DNA of 64,000 bases from Streptomyces sp. NBC_00620 (GCF_026341825.1 NZ_JAPENY010000003.1:2604001-2668000); one strand, 5' to 3'; counted from the stretch's first letter, positions 53,294 through 63,648 are shown. Notes: generated by a model from the sequence alone, not told the origin. Numbers and translations: made by a program.

Positions 53294-55173
53294 CGGCGCC
53301 CACGACGACCGCGCCGGGCAAGGACAAGGGCAGGGACAAGGCCAAAGGCAAGGGCACGCCCGCACCACAACCCCCGCAGCACACGGACCCCTTCGACCGC
53401 GACGCCCTCCCCACGCCTCCGGGCGCGACCGCCGCACTACTGCGCTCGCTGCTCGCCCCGCTCAGGTCCCGCGTGGTCCTGACCTCCGTCCTGCTCCTGC
53501 TCCAGCAGGCCGCGGTCCAGGCGGGCCCGCTGCTCGTCGCGTACGCCATCGACCGCGGCGTACCGGCGTTCAGGAGCCACGACAACGGCCCGCTGATCGC
53601 GGTGGCGGTCGCGTACCTGCTCTGCTCGGTGGCCTCCGGCGCGCTCCAGTACGCCTTCATCCTCGCGTCCGCCCGCGTCAACCAGGACGTGCTGCTCGAC
53701 CTGCGCGGCCGTATCTTCCGGCACGCGCAGGCGCTCAGCATCGACTTCCACGAGCGCTACACCTCGGGCCGGCTGATCTCCCGTTCCACGACGGACGTCG
53801 AGTCACTGCGTGAACTCCTCAGCGAGGGCCTGCAGGAGCTCGTCACGGTCATCCTGTCCTTCGTCTACATCTCGGCGATGCTGCTCTGGCTCGACCTCGG
53901 TCTGGGCGCCGTGGCGGTCGCGTCCTTCGTGCCGCTGTATCTGCTCATCCGCCTCTACCAGCACCGCGCCGGCCGTATCTTCGCGATGCGCTCGACCGCC
54001 ATCGCCGCCGTCATCGTGAAGTTCGCGGAGACGATGAACGGCATCCGCCCGGTGCGCGCGTTCCGCCGCGAGGCCACCAACGACGCGGAGTTCGGGACGC
54101 TCAACCGGCACCACGAGCGGACGAACGGCGACGCCATCCTGGAGATGGCCCGCTATGTCATCGGCTCCCGCCTGGTCGCCAACACGGCCGTCGCGGGGAT
54201 CGTGCTGTGGGGCGCGCACCGGGTGGTCACGGACTCGCTGGCGCTGGGTGTGCTGGCCGCCGCCGTGCTGTATCTGCGCCGCCTGTACGACCCGATCGAC
54301 CGCCTGGGCATGTTCCTCAACTCCTACCAGTCCGCGGCGGCTTCGCTGGAGAAGATCGCGGGCCTGCTGGCCCAGGACCCCTCAGTGCCGGAGCCGGCCG
54401 CGCCGAAGCAGCTGCCCGCCCTCGCCTCCGAACACCCCGGCCGCGAGGTCGTCTTCGACGGCGTCCGCTTCGCCTACCGCACCGGCGGCGAGGTCCTGCC
54501 CACCTTCGACCTCACCGTCCCGGCCGGGCAGACGGTGGCCGTCGTCGGCTCGACGGGCGCGGGCAAGTCGACGCTCGCCAAGCTGCTGGCCCGCTTCTAC
54601 GACCCCACCGACGGCCGGGTCCTCCTCGACGGCGTCGACCTGCGCGAGCTGTCCGTGCCGGAGCTGCGGCGCGGGGTGGTGATGGTGACCCAGGAGGCGT
54701 TCCTGTTCTCCGGCACCGTCGCCGAGAACATCTCCATCGGCCGCCCAGACGCGACCCGTGAGGACATCGAGCGCGCCGCGAAGGCGATCGGCGCCCACGA
54801 CTTCATCAGCTCCCTGCCCGAGGGCTACGACACGGACGTACGCAAACGGGGCGGCCGTATCTCGGCGGGCCAGCGCCAACTGGTCGCCTTCGCGCGGGCG
54901 TTGCTCGCCGACCCGGCGGTCCTCATCCTCGACGAGGCGACCAGCTCCCTGGACGTCCCCGGCGAACGGGCGGTCCAGCGCGCCATGTCGACAGTCCTGC
55001 GCGGCCGTACGGCGGTGGTCATCGCGCACCGGCTGTCGACGGTGGAGATCGCCGACCGGGTCCTTGTGATGGAGCACGGCCACATCGTCGAGGACGGCAC
55101 TCCGGCCGAACTCGTCGCGGACCGCGGCAAGTTCGCCGATCTGCATCGGGCGTGGCAGGACAGCCTCGTATAG
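53290..55173 (+). CDS. ABC exporter half-transporter 2 (TMD-NBD)
   Basis: A 627-residue partner of the previous protein. A Lys/Gly/Pro-rich N-terminus precedes six membrane helices and an NBD with Walker A GSTGAGKST, signature ISAGQRQ, Walker B VLILDEATSSLD and IAHRLST. Both ATP sites of this pair look catalytically competent. The start overlaps the previous stop (ATGA). Confidence 0.93.
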   Translation: MTAPTTTAPGKDKGRDKAKGKGTPAPQPPQHTDPFDRDALPTPPGATAALLRSLLAPLRSRVVLTSVLLLLQQAAVQAGPLLVAYAIDRGVPAFRSHDNGPLIAVAVAYLLCSVASGALQYAFILASARVNQDVLLDLRGRIFRHAQALSIDFHERYTSGRLISRSTTDVESLRELLSEGLQELVTVILSFVYISAMLLWLDLGLGAVAVASFVPLYLLIRLYQHRAGRIFAMRSTAIAAVIVKFAETMNGIRPVRAFRREATNDAEFGTLNRHHERTNGDAILEMARYVIGSRLVANTAVAGIVLWGAHRVVTDSLALGVLAAAVLYLRRLYDPIDRLGMFLNSYQSAAASLEKIAGLLAQDPSVPEPAAPKQLPALASEHPGREVVFDGVRFAYRTGGEVLPTFDLTVPAGQTVAVVGSTGAGKSTLAKLLARFYDPTDGRVLLDGVDLRELSVPELRRGVVMVTQEAFLFSGTVAENISIGRPDATREDIERAAKAIGAHDFISSLPEGYDTDVRKRGGRISAGQRQLVAFARALLADPAVLILDEATSSLDVPGERAVQRAMSTVLRGRTAVVIAHRLSTVEIADRVLVMEHGHIVEDGTPAELVADRGKFADLHRAWQDSLV

Positions 55174-55198
55174 CGCGTCGGAAAGCTCGAGTCAGAGG

Positions 55199-56947
55199 AT
55201 GGAACGGATGATCGACGCGTACGAGGACCCGGGCACGCCCGACTGCCGTGGCGGCGGCCGGTATCTGTGGTGGCTGTGCACCAGACAGGCGGGCCGGTCG
55301 GTGGCGGGGGCACTGCTGGCGAGCGTCTGGATGGGGCTGCTCGCGCTGACTCCGTATCTGCTGTCGCGCGCGATCGACGACGGTCTGGAGCCGGGCGACG
55401 AGGCGGCGCTGGTGGGCTGGGCCGCGGCCATGCTGGGCGCGGGGGTGTTCAACGCCTTCCTGGGCGTCCTGCGGCACCGCACGATGACCAAGGTCCGGAT
55501 GGACGCCCACTTCCGTACGGTCAAGGTCGTGGTGGGGCAGGCGACCCGGCTGGGGGCCGCGCTGTCGCGCCAGGTGGGGGCCGGTGAGGTCGTCACGATC
55601 GGCGTCGGCGACGTCCAGACCATCGCCACCTCGCTGACCGTCGTCGGCCCCGGCGTGGCCGGGGTCCTCACCTACGGCGTGGTGGCCGCGCTGCTGCTGT
55701 CGGTCTCGGTCCAGCTGTCCGTGGTGATCCTGCTCGGCGTGCCGGTGATCACCGTGCTCCTCGGGCCGATGATGGGGCGGCTGCAGGGCGCGGAGACCGA
55801 ATACCGCGAACGGCAGGGTGTGCTGACCGCCCGGATCGGTGACCTCGCAGGCGGCTTGCGTGTCCTCAACGGGCTTGGCGGCAAAGGGCTGTTCGCCGAC
55901 TCCTTCCGCCGCGACTCGCAGGAGCTGCGGGCGCAGGGGTACCGGGTCGGGGCGGTGACCAGCTGGATCCAGTCGCTCGGGCTCGGGCTGCCGACGGTGT
56001 TCCTCGCCGTCGTGACCTGGCTGGCGGCCCGGCTGGCCGCTCAAGGGTCCATCACCATCGGCGAGTTGGTGTCCGTGTACGGCTATGTCGCGGTCCTCGT
56101 GATGCCGGTGGCGTTCCTCATCGAGTGCGGCTATCAGGTCAGCCGGGGGCTGGTGGCCGCCCGGCGCGTCGTACGGTTCCTGGCCCTGGAGCCGCTGGCC
56201 ACCGACGGCGCCGCACGGGACGCCCCGGCGGAGCCGTCGGCACTCCTCGATCCGGAGTCCGGTGTGCGGGTGGCGCCGGGGAAGCTGACCGCGCTGGTCG
56301 GCGCCCGCCCTTCGGACTCCGCCGCGGTGGTCGACCGGCTCGGGCGGTACGCGGAGTCGGCGGCGACCTGGGGCGGCGTACGCCTGGACGAGATCGACCT
56401 GTCCCAGGTGCGGCAGCGGATTCTGGTCGCGGACAACGAGGCCGATCTGTTCGCGGGCACCCTGCGCGACCTGGTCTCCGGCCGGCGCGACCACGAGGAA
56501 CAGGCCATCTCCCGGGCCGTGCACGCGGCCGTCGCGGACGACATCGTCCTCGGACTGCCGGACGGACTCGACTCGGCCGTCGACGCGCAGGGCCGCAGTC
56601 TCTCCGGGGGCCAGCGGCAGCGCGTACGCCTGGTGCGGGCGCTCCTCGCCGATCCCGAGGTACTGCTCGCCGTCGAGCCCACTTCCGCGCTCGACGCCCA
56701 CACCGAGGCGACCGTCGCCGCCCGGCTGCGGGTTGCGCGCCGCGGCCGTACGACGGTGGTGACCAGCACGTCACCGCTCATGCTCGACCAGGTGGACACC
56801 GTGTCCTACCTGGTGGACGGCAAGGTCGCGGCCAGCGGCAGTCATCGCGAACTCCTCGACGGGGAGCCGGAGTACCGCGCGCTCGTGGCCCGCGACACGG
56901 ACGTAGAAGACGCAGAGGACGCAGAGAACGAGGAGGCCGTGCGATGA
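55199..56947 (+). CDS. ABC exporter half-transporter 3 with degenerate Walker motifs
   Basis: The 582-residue protein has a normal six-helix membrane domain, but the NBD lacks a working P-loop: the Walker A position reads VGARPSDSAA (about 366-375), and Walker B is LLAVEP instead of LLLDEP. The signature LSGGQRQR is intact. It can therefore bind but hardly hydrolyse ATP with its own P-loop while lending its signature to the partner. ATG 55208 is an alternative start. It ends overlapping the next gene (ATGA). Confidence 0.9.
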   Translation: MERMIDAYEDPGTPDCRGGGRYLWWLCTRQAGRSVAGALLASVWMGLLALTPYLLSRAIDDGLEPGDEAALVGWAAAMLGAGVFNAFLGVLRHRTMTKVRMDAHFRTVKVVVGQATRLGAALSRQVGAGEVVTIGVGDVQTIATSLTVVGPGVAGVLTYGVVAALLLSVSVQLSVVILLGVPVITVLLGPMMGRLQGAETEYRERQGVLTARIGDLAGGLRVLNGLGGKGLFADSFRRDSQELRAQGYRVGAVTSWIQSLGLGLPTVFLAVVTWLAARLAAQGSITIGELVSVYGYVAVLVMPVAFLIECGYQVSRGLVAARRVVRFLALEPLATDGAARDAPAEPSALLDPESGVRVAPGKLTALVGARPSDSAAVVDRLGRYAESAATWGGVRLDEIDLSQVRQRILVADNEADLFAGTLRDLVSGRRDHEEQAISRAVHAAVADDIVLGLPDGLDSAVDAQGRSLSGGQRQRVRLVRALLADPEVLLAVEPTSALDAHTEATVAARLRVARRGRTTVVTSTSPLMLDQVDTVSYLVDGKVAASGSHRELLDGEPEYRALVARDTDVEDAEDAENEEAVR

Positions 56948-58701
56948 GCGGGCAGCTGCCGGTCGCCGCGGAGGCCGACGTGCGCCGGGCCTCGGTCCGG
57001 CTGATCAGGGCGGACGGGCGGGCCTTCGCCGTCGTGCTCGCCCTCAACGCGCTGGCCGCCGGGGCCGGTCTGGTCGGGCCCTGGCTGCTCGGCCGGATCA
57101 TCGACGAGGTGCGGGGCGGGGCAGGGGTGGGCGTCGTGGACCGGCTGGCGCTCGTCATCCTGGGGTGCGCGCTGACGCAGGTGCTGCTGGCGCGGGCCGC
57201 CCGGTATGTGGGACACCGTTTCGGGGAGCGGACGCTGGCGCGGGTGCGCGAGGAGTTCGTCGAGCGGGCGCTCGCGCTGCCCGCCTCGGTGGTGGAGCGG
57301 GCCGGCACGGGCGATCTGACGGCGCGCGGCACCGCGGACGTCGCCATGGTGGGCACCACCCTGCGCGACGCCCTGCCCGAACTGCTCATCTGCTCGGTGC
57401 AGTCGCTGTTCATCCTCGGCGCGGTCTTCGCCATTGACCCGCTGCTCGGCGGCTGCGGGGTCCTCGGCCTGGTCGGCATCTGGTTCGCCACGCGCTGGTA
57501 TCTGCGCCGGGCGCGCACCGCCTATCTCGCCGAGGGCGCCGCCACCTCGGAGGTGGCGGAGATCCTCGGGGCCACCGCCTCGGGCGCCCGCACCGTCGAG
57601 GCCTTCGGACTGCAGCGGCGCCGGACTCTGGCGAGCCGGGACGCGATCGAGACACTCCGCCGCACCCGGATGCGGACGCTGTTCCTGCGCAACGTGTTCT
57701 TCCCGCTGGTGGAGACCTCGTACGCCGTCCCCGTGGTCGCCGTGCTCCTTGCGGGGGGCGCGCTGCACGCGCGGGGTGCGATGAGCCTGGGTGCGGTGGT
57801 CGCGGCGGCGCTGTATCTGATGCAGCTCGTCGACCCGCTGGACACGATCCTGAACCGGGTCGAGCAGTTGCAGAGCAGCAGCGCGTCCTTCGCCCGTGTG
57901 GAGGGGCTCGCACAAGCCCCGAGGGCCACCTCTTCGGCCGGCTCGCCCGCCCCGGTGGACGACCGGATCGACGTGACGGACGTGCGCTACTCGTACGACC
58001 GCGGGGGTGAGGTGCTGCGCGGGGTCGACCTGACCGTGCGGCCCGGGGAGCGGCTGGCCGTGGTCGGCCCGTCCGGCGCCGGGAAGACCACGCTGAGCAG
58101 GCTGCTCGCGGGTGTCGACGCGCCGAGCTCGGGCTCGGTGACGGTGGGCCGGGTGCCGATCGTCGGCCTCGATCCGGAGCAGTTGCGGCGGCAGGTCGTC
58201 CTCGTCACCCAGGAGCACCACGTGTTCCTGGGCACGGTCCGCGACAATCTGCTGATCGCCGAACCGGCCGCCACCGACGCCGAGTTGTGGGCGGCGCTCG
58301 CGGCGGTCGGCGCGGACGACTGGGCCGGGGAGCTGCCGGACGGCCTGGACACCGAGCTGGGCCCGGCCGGACACCCCACGGACGGCTCGCGCGCCCAGCA
58401 ACTCGCCCTGGCCCGCGTCGTCCTGGCGGACCCGCACACCCTCATCCTCGACGAGGCCACGGCGCTCCTCGACCCGACGACCGCCCGCCACACGGAGCGC
58501 GCGCTGGCCGCCGTACTCGAGGGACGCACCGTCATCGCCATCGCGCACCGCCTGCACACCGCGCACGACGCGGACCGGGTGGCCGTCATGGAGGACGGCC
58601 GGCTCACCGAACTCGGCACGCACGACGACCTGGTGGCGGCGGATGGCGCGTACGCGGCGCTGTGGCACTCGTGGCACGGCGAGGGGCGGCCCGCCGGCTG
58701 A
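56944..58701 (+). CDS. ABC exporter half-transporter 4 with degenerate signature
   Basis: A 585-residue partner of the previous protein. Walker A GPSGAGKTT, Walker B LILDEATALLD and IAHRLHT are intact, but the signature reads PTDGSRAQQ instead of LSGGQ. This is complementary to the defect in its neighbour, so the predicted dimer has one consensus and one degenerate ATP site. It ends the four-gene ABC unit. Confidence 0.92.
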   Translation: MSGQLPVAAEADVRRASVRLIRADGRAFAVVLALNALAAGAGLVGPWLLGRIIDEVRGGAGVGVVDRLALVILGCALTQVLLARAARYVGHRFGERTLARVREEFVERALALPASVVERAGTGDLTARGTADVAMVGTTLRDALPELLICSVQSLFILGAVFAIDPLLGGCGVLGLVGIWFATRWYLRRARTAYLAEGAATSEVAEILGATASGARTVEAFGLQRRRTLASRDAIETLRRTRMRTLFLRNVFFPLVETSYAVPVVAVLLAGGALHARGAMSLGAVVAAALYLMQLVDPLDTILNRVEQLQSSSASFARVEGLAQAPRATSSAGSPAPVDDRIDVTDVRYSYDRGGEVLRGVDLTVRPGERLAVVGPSGAGKTTLSRLLAGVDAPSSGSVTVGRVPIVGLDPEQLRRQVVLVTQEHHVFLGTVRDNLLIAEPAATDAELWAALAAVGADDWAGELPDGLDTELGPAGHPTDGSRAQQLALARVVLADPHTLILDEATALLDPTTARHTERALAAVLEGRTVIAIAHRLHTAHDADRVAVMEDGRLTELGTHDDLVAADGAYAALWHSWHGEGRPAG

Positions 58702-59052
58702 GGTCCGCCCACCGAGGCCTGCCGGTTGAGTTCCCGGGCCCGCGTCCGCGTGAGGAGAAGCGTGCGCCTGCAAGGCTCAACCAACCCTCCGTATACCGAA
58801 CATGACCACCCGGACAACGAACGATTTCCGGCCAACTTCTTGATGCGCTCCTGACAGACAGCGCATTCCACTGCCACTCTTCCCACGGCTACTTCACAGC
58901 AACCCCACAGCAACACCAGCAACATCGCTGTGCCGTGCCGCAACACCTCCGCACCTGCACATGGTTCCGCGTACCGCCCTGTTCTGCCCGGACGGTCACC
59001 CTTCGTCCGGTCTCCCCTGGCCGTGCGACCCGCGGCCACGCAGAAGGAGTCA
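58702..59052. promoter_or_regulatory. Upstream region of protease 1, related to that of protease 2
   Basis: No gene is seen. The segment about 58812-58885 (TTTCCGGCCAACTTC, CTCCTGACA, CCACTCTTCC) is similar to about 61240-61310 upstream of the paralogous protease gene, so a promoter or leader was duplicated with the genes. Confidence 0.55.
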
Positions 59053-61101
59053 GTGTTGAGAAGCAGCTCCCCTCACAGACGCACCCCCCACACCCAGCGG
59101 CGTCGCGCCGCAGCCGTCGCCCTCGCGGGCGTCGCCGCCCTGATCGCCACGGCCGTCCAGTCGGGCGCCGCGACCGCCGCCCCGGAGAAGGCACCGTCGG
59201 CCGCGGGCAAGGTCAACCCGGGCGCCGTTCCCGTGAAGCTCTCCCCCGCCCAGCGCGCCGCGCTGATACGCGACGCCGAGGCGGCCAAGGCGGACACCGC
59301 CGCGGACCTGAGCCTCGGCGCCAAGGAGAAGCTCGTCGTCCGGGACGTCGCCAAGGACGCGGACGGCACGGTCCACACCCGCTATGAGCGCACGTACGAC
59401 GGACTCCCGGTCCTCGGCGGCGACTTGGTGGTCGACACCGCCAAGTCGGGTGCGACCGAGGGCGTCGTCAAGGCGACCCGGTCCGCCATCGAGCCGGCGA
59501 CGACCACCGCCGCGCTGCCCGCCGCCGGCGCCAAGACGCAGGCCCTGGCCGCCGCGAAGGCGGAGAAGGCCAAGAGCCCCGACGTCAACCGGGCGCCCCG
59601 CAAGGTCGTCTGGGCCGCGAGCGGCACGCCGACCGTGGCGTGGGAAACGGTCGTCGGCGGCTTCCAGCACGACGGCACCCCGCAGGAGCTGCACGTCGTC
59701 ACGGACGCCACCACGGGCAAGAAGCTGTACGAGTGGGAGGCCATCGAGACCGGCACCGGCAACACGGTGTACTCCGGCACGGTCACGCTCGGCACCACTC
59801 AGTCCGGAACGACGTACAACCTGACCGACGGCGCGCGCGGCGGCCACAAGACGTACAACCTGAACCGCGGCACCTCCGGCACCGGCACGCTGTTCTCGGG
59901 CTCCGACGACGTGTGGGGCAACGGCCTCGCGTCCAACCTGGAGTCGGCCGGCGCCGACGCCCACTACGGCGCGGCGCTTACCTGGGACTACTACAAGAAC
60001 GTGCACGGCCGCAGCGGCATCAGGGGCGACGGAGTGGGCGCGTACTCGCGGGTCCACTACGGCAACAACTACGTCAACGCCTTCTGGTCCGACAGCTGCT
60101 TCTGCATGACGTACGGCGACGGGTCGGGCAACGCCAACCCGCTCACCTCGATCGACGTCGCCGCGCACGAGATGACGCACGGTCTCACCTCCGCCACCGC
60201 GGGGCTCGTCTACAGCGGCGAGTCCGGCGGTCTGAACGAGGCGACCTCCGACATCTTCGGCTCCACGGTCGAGTTCTACGCGGCGAACTCCTCCGACGTC
60301 GGTGACTACCTCATCGGCGAAGAGATCAACATCAACGGCAACGGCACGCCGCTGCGTTACATGGACCAGCCGAGCAAGGACGGCGCGTCCAAGGACAGTT
60401 GGTACTCGGGGATCGGCTCGATCGACGTCCACTACTCCTCGGGTCCCGCGAACCACTTCTTCTATCTGCTGAGCGAGGGCAGCGGCACCAAGACCATCAA
60501 CGGTGTCACCTACAACTCGCCGACCGCCGACGGGCTCCCGGTCACCGGGATCGGCCGCGCCAAGGCGGAGCAGATCTGGTTCAAGGCGCTCACCACGAAG
60601 TTCACCTCGACCACCAACTACGCGGCGGCCCGCACCGGCACGCTCGCGGTGGCGGGTGAGCTGTACGGCACCACGAGCGCCGAGTACGCGGCGGTGCAGA
60701 ACGCCTGGGCGGGCGTCGCGGTAGGCGCCCGGGCCGGCGGCGGTGGCGGCGGTACGTCGTTCGAGAGCACGACCGACGTATCAATTCCGGACAACGGAGC
60801 GGCGGTCACCTCCTCGATCGCGGTCACCGGGCGTACCGGCAACGCGCCGACGAACCTCGCGGTCGCCGTCGACATCGTGCACACCTACATCGGTGACCTC
60901 CAGGTGCAGCTGGTCGCCCCCGACGGCACGGCGTACACGCTGAAGGCGTACGGCACCGGCGGGAGCGCGGACAACATCAACACCACCTACACGGTGAACG
61001 CCTCCTCCGAAGTCGCCAACGGAACCTGGCTGTTGAGGGTCCAGGACAACGCGGCCGTGGACACCGGCTACATCAACAGCTGGAAGCTCACGTTCCCGTA
61101 G
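59053..61101 (+). CDS. Secreted M4 metalloprotease with C-terminal P-domain
   Basis: A 682-residue preproenzyme of thermolysin type. Signal peptide (to about 44), FTP/PepSY propeptide (about 60-225), then the catalytic domain with zinc ligands His372 and His376 in HEMTH, Glu396 in GLNEATSD, and GPANHFFYLLSEG. After a glycine-rich linker a proprotein-convertase P-domain follows (about 575-682, ending YINSWKLTFP). GTG 59053 has AAGGAG upstream; TTG 59056 is possible. It degrades extracellular protein. Confidence 0.94.
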   Translation: MLRSSSPHRRTPHTQRRRAAAVALAGVAALIATAVQSGAATAAPEKAPSAAGKVNPGAVPVKLSPAQRAALIRDAEAAKADTAADLSLGAKEKLVVRDVAKDADGTVHTRYERTYDGLPVLGGDLVVDTAKSGATEGVVKATRSAIEPATTTAALPAAGAKTQALAAAKAEKAKSPDVNRAPRKVVWAASGTPTVAWETVVGGFQHDGTPQELHVVTDATTGKKLYEWEAIETGTGNTVYSGTVTLGTTQSGTTYNLTDGARGGHKTYNLNRGTSGTGTLFSGSDDVWGNGLASNLESAGADAHYGAALTWDYYKNVHGRSGIRGDGVGAYSRVHYGNNYVNAFWSDSCFCMTYGDGSGNANPLTSIDVAAHEMTHGLTSATAGLVYSGESGGLNEATSDIFGSTVEFYAANSSDVGDYLIGEEININGNGTPLRYMDQPSKDGASKDSWYSGIGSIDVHYSSGPANHFFYLLSEGSGTKTINGVTYNSPTADGLPVTGIGRAKAEQIWFKALTTKFTSTTNYAAARTGTLAVAGELYGTTSAEYAAVQNAWAGVAVGARAGGGGGGTSFESTTDVSIPDNGAAVTSSIAVTGRTGNAPTNLAVAVDIVHTYIGDLQVQLVAPDGTAYTLKAYGTGGSADNINTTYTVNASSEVANGTWLLRVQDNAAVDTGYINSWKLTFP

Positions 61102-61115
61102 AGGGTCCCGAAGAC

Positions 61116-61162
61116 AGGGCGCCGTCCCGGAGGTTCAACTCCCCGGGGCGGCGCCCTCTTTT
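61116..61162 (+). terminator. Rho-independent terminator
   Basis: Arms AGGGCGCCGTCCCGG and CCGGGGCGGCGCCCT pair with one mismatch region around the loop and are followed by CTTTTG. It lies 15 bp after the first protease gene. Confidence 0.85.
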
Positions 61163-61386
61163 GCCCGGCCAGGGGTTTGCTTTGACGTCTCCTTTACGAA
61201 GATCGAGTCCGCATTACGTACAGCGATCTTCACCCAACGGACGTTTTTCGGCCAAGATTTAATCGGCCTCCTGACATGTACGCGCCCCAGGTGTCACTCT
61301 TCCACCGCACGGCTCACCCGCACCGCAACTTCACCTTCCGTTCGGCCACCCCATGCCGTTCGGTCGCCCCCACGAAGGAGTTCGTT

Positions 61387-63048
61387 GTGACCCCCCTCTA
61401 CGCGCGTCACAAGCGCACCACTCTGGCCATCGCCACCGCTGTCGCCGCCGGAGCCCTGCTCGCCACCGGTATGACCACCGGTGCCTCCGCCGAGGTCGCC
61501 GCGGCCCCCACCGCCAAGCCGACGCTTCCCGGCGCCCAGATCCAGCTGTCCGCAGCGGCACGCACCTCCCTGATCCAGGAGGCCGACGCCGCAACTCCCC
61601 AGACCGCCAAGGAGATAGGCCTCGGCGCCAAGGAGAAGCTCGTCGTCAGAGACGTCATCCAGGACGCGGACGGCACGCTCCACACGCGCTACGAGCGCAC
61701 GTACGACGGACTCCCGGTCCTCGGCGGCGACCTGGTCGTCCACGAGACCGCGGCTGGCAAGACCGAGGGCGTCACCAAGGCGACGAAGGCGACCATCAAG
61801 GTGGCCTCCCTCACGCCGGCCGTCACCTCCGCGAAGGCCGAGAAGCAGGCCCTGACCGCCGCCAAGGCCGCCGGCTCGGAGAAGACCACGGCCGACGCGG
61901 CGCCCCGCAAGGTGATCTGGGCGGCGAACGGCACCCCCGTGCTCGCCTACGAGACGGTCGTCGGCGGCCTCCAGGACGACGGCACCCCGAACGAGCTGCA
62001 CGTCATCACCGACGCGGCCACCGGCGCGAAGCTGTACGAGTACCAGGGCATCGAGACCGGCACCGGCAAGAGCCTGTACTCCGGCACGGTCACCCTCGGC
62101 ACCACGCTGTCGGGCTCGACCTACCAGCTGACCGACACCTCGCGCGGCAGCCACAAGACGTACAACAAGTCGCACACCACCACCTCGTCCGCGGGCACCC
62201 TGTTCACCGACGCGGACGACACCTGGGGCACCGGCGCGGCCTCCAGCTCGACCACCGACCAGACCGCGGCCGTCGACGCCGCGTACGGCGCACAGGTGAC
62301 CTGGGACTTCTACAAGAACACCTTCAACCGCAGCGGCATCAAGAACAACGGCGTCGCCGCGTACTCCCGCGTCCACTACGGCAACGCGTACGTCAACGCC
62401 TTCTGGGACGACAGCTGCTTCTGCATGACGTACGGCGACGGGTCCGGCAACGTCAAGCCGCTCACCTCGCTGGACGTGGCGGGCCACGAGATGACCCACG
62501 GCGTCACCTCCAACACCGCTGGCCTCAACTACAGCGGTGAGTCCGGCGGTCTGAACGAGGCCACCTCCGACATCTTCGGCACGGCGGTCGAGTTCTACGC
62601 GGCCAACTCCTCCGACGTCGGCGACTACCTCATCGGCGAGAAGATCAACATCAACGGCAACGGCACGCCGCTGCGCTACATGGACCAGCCGAGCAAGGAC
62701 GGCGCGTCGGCCAACTACTGGTCCTCGACGCTGAAGAACCTGGACGTCCACTACTCGTCCGGCCCGGCCAACCACTTCTTCTACCTGCTGAGCGAGGGCA
62801 GCGGCGCGAAGACCATCAACGGGGTGAGCTACAACTCCCCGACGTCCAACGGCGCCACGATCACCGGCATCGGCCGGGCCAAGGCCAGCCAGATCTGGTA
62901 CAAGGCGCTGACCGAGTACATGACGTCGACGACCACGTACGCGGGCGCCCGCACGGCGACCCTGAGCGCGACGGCCGCGCTGTACGGGTCCACCAGCACG
63001 GAGTACACGACCGTGGCGGCGACCTGGACCGCGATCAACGTGAGCTGA
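61387..63048 (+). CDS. Secreted M4 metalloprotease without P-domain
   Basis: A 553-residue paralogue of the previous enzyme. Signal peptide (to about 36, ending TTGASAE), propeptide with DGLPVLGGDLVV, zinc site His367/His371 (HEMTH) and Glu391 (GLNEATSD), and GPANHFFYLLSEG. It ends right after the catalytic domain (TTVAATWTAINVS), with no P-domain. GTG 61387 follows AAGGAG. The pair looks like a tandem duplication with later loss or gain of the P-domain. Confidence 0.94.
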   Translation: MTPLYARHKRTTLAIATAVAAGALLATGMTTGASAEVAAAPTAKPTLPGAQIQLSAAARTSLIQEADAATPQTAKEIGLGAKEKLVVRDVIQDADGTLHTRYERTYDGLPVLGGDLVVHETAAGKTEGVTKATKATIKVASLTPAVTSAKAEKQALTAAKAAGSEKTTADAAPRKVIWAANGTPVLAYETVVGGLQDDGTPNELHVITDAATGAKLYEYQGIETGTGKSLYSGTVTLGTTLSGSTYQLTDTSRGSHKTYNKSHTTTSSAGTLFTDADDTWGTGAASSSTTDQTAAVDAAYGAQVTWDFYKNTFNRSGIKNNGVAAYSRVHYGNAYVNAFWDDSCFCMTYGDGSGNVKPLTSLDVAGHEMTHGVTSNTAGLNYSGESGGLNEATSDIFGTAVEFYAANSSDVGDYLIGEKININGNGTPLRYMDQPSKDGASANYWSSTLKNLDVHYSSGPANHFFYLLSEGSGAKTINGVSYNSPTSNGATITGIGRAKASQIWYKALTEYMTSTTTYAGARTATLSATAALYGSTSTEYTTVAATWTAINVS

Positions 63049-63120
63049 CGCTCCGGCACCGGCTGACTGGGCGGTACCCGGCGGGAAGGCGACTCCGGGT
63101 ACCGCCCTACGCTGTGCCCC

Positions 63121-63627
63121 ATGCCCTACACGTACGAGGACGTGGGCGCGACCCGCGAGGACCGCTGCCCGCCGGGTTTCCACCGACTGCATGTCCGCAC
63201 CAGGATCGGCGAGGGCGAAGCCGTCTTCCGTCGCGCCTCCGAAGCCCTCATGACCTGGGAGATGCACCGGGAGATGAGCGGCGTCAGCATCACCTCCGAC
63301 GCCGACAAGGCGGCCCCCGGCGTCGACGTCATCGTCGGCCTCGGCCCCCTCAAGGCGCCCTGCCGCGTCGTCTGGACGGTCGAGGAGTACCGCCGCACCG
63401 CCTGGGCGTACGGCACCCTGACCGGCCACCCGGAATGCGGCGAGGAAGCCTTCGAGATCACCCGCACCGGCGACGGCACCGTCTGGCTCACCATCACCGC
63501 CTTCAGCCGCGGCGCCAAGTGGTACTCCCGCGCGGGCGGCCCGGCGACCCGGGGGCTCCAGCACGCGTACGCCCAGCGGTGCGGGAAGGTGCTGCGGCGA
63601 CTGTGCGCGCCGTTCGAGCAGATCTGA
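63121..63627 (+). CDS. DUF1990 family protein
   Basis: A 168-residue cytosolic protein with the pattern of DUF1990: PPGFHRLHVRTRIGEGEAVFRRASEAL start, WTVEEYRRTAWAYGTLTGHPECGEEAF, and FSRGAKWYSRAGGPATRGLQ. The family is related to START-like/polyketide cyclase folds and its function is unknown. ATG 63121 has no clear ribosome site, and a TACGCT box lies about 13 nt upstream, so it may be leaderless. Confidence 0.85.
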   Translation: MPYTYEDVGATREDRCPPGFHRLHVRTRIGEGEAVFRRASEALMTWEMHREMSGVSITSDADKAAPGVDVIVGLGPLKAPCRVVWTVEEYRRTAWAYGTLTGHPECGEEAFEITRTGDGTVWLTITAFSRGAKWYSRAGGPATRGLQHAYAQRCGKVLRRLCAPFEQI

Positions 63628-63648
63628 CCGGCACCGGACCCCCGACGG

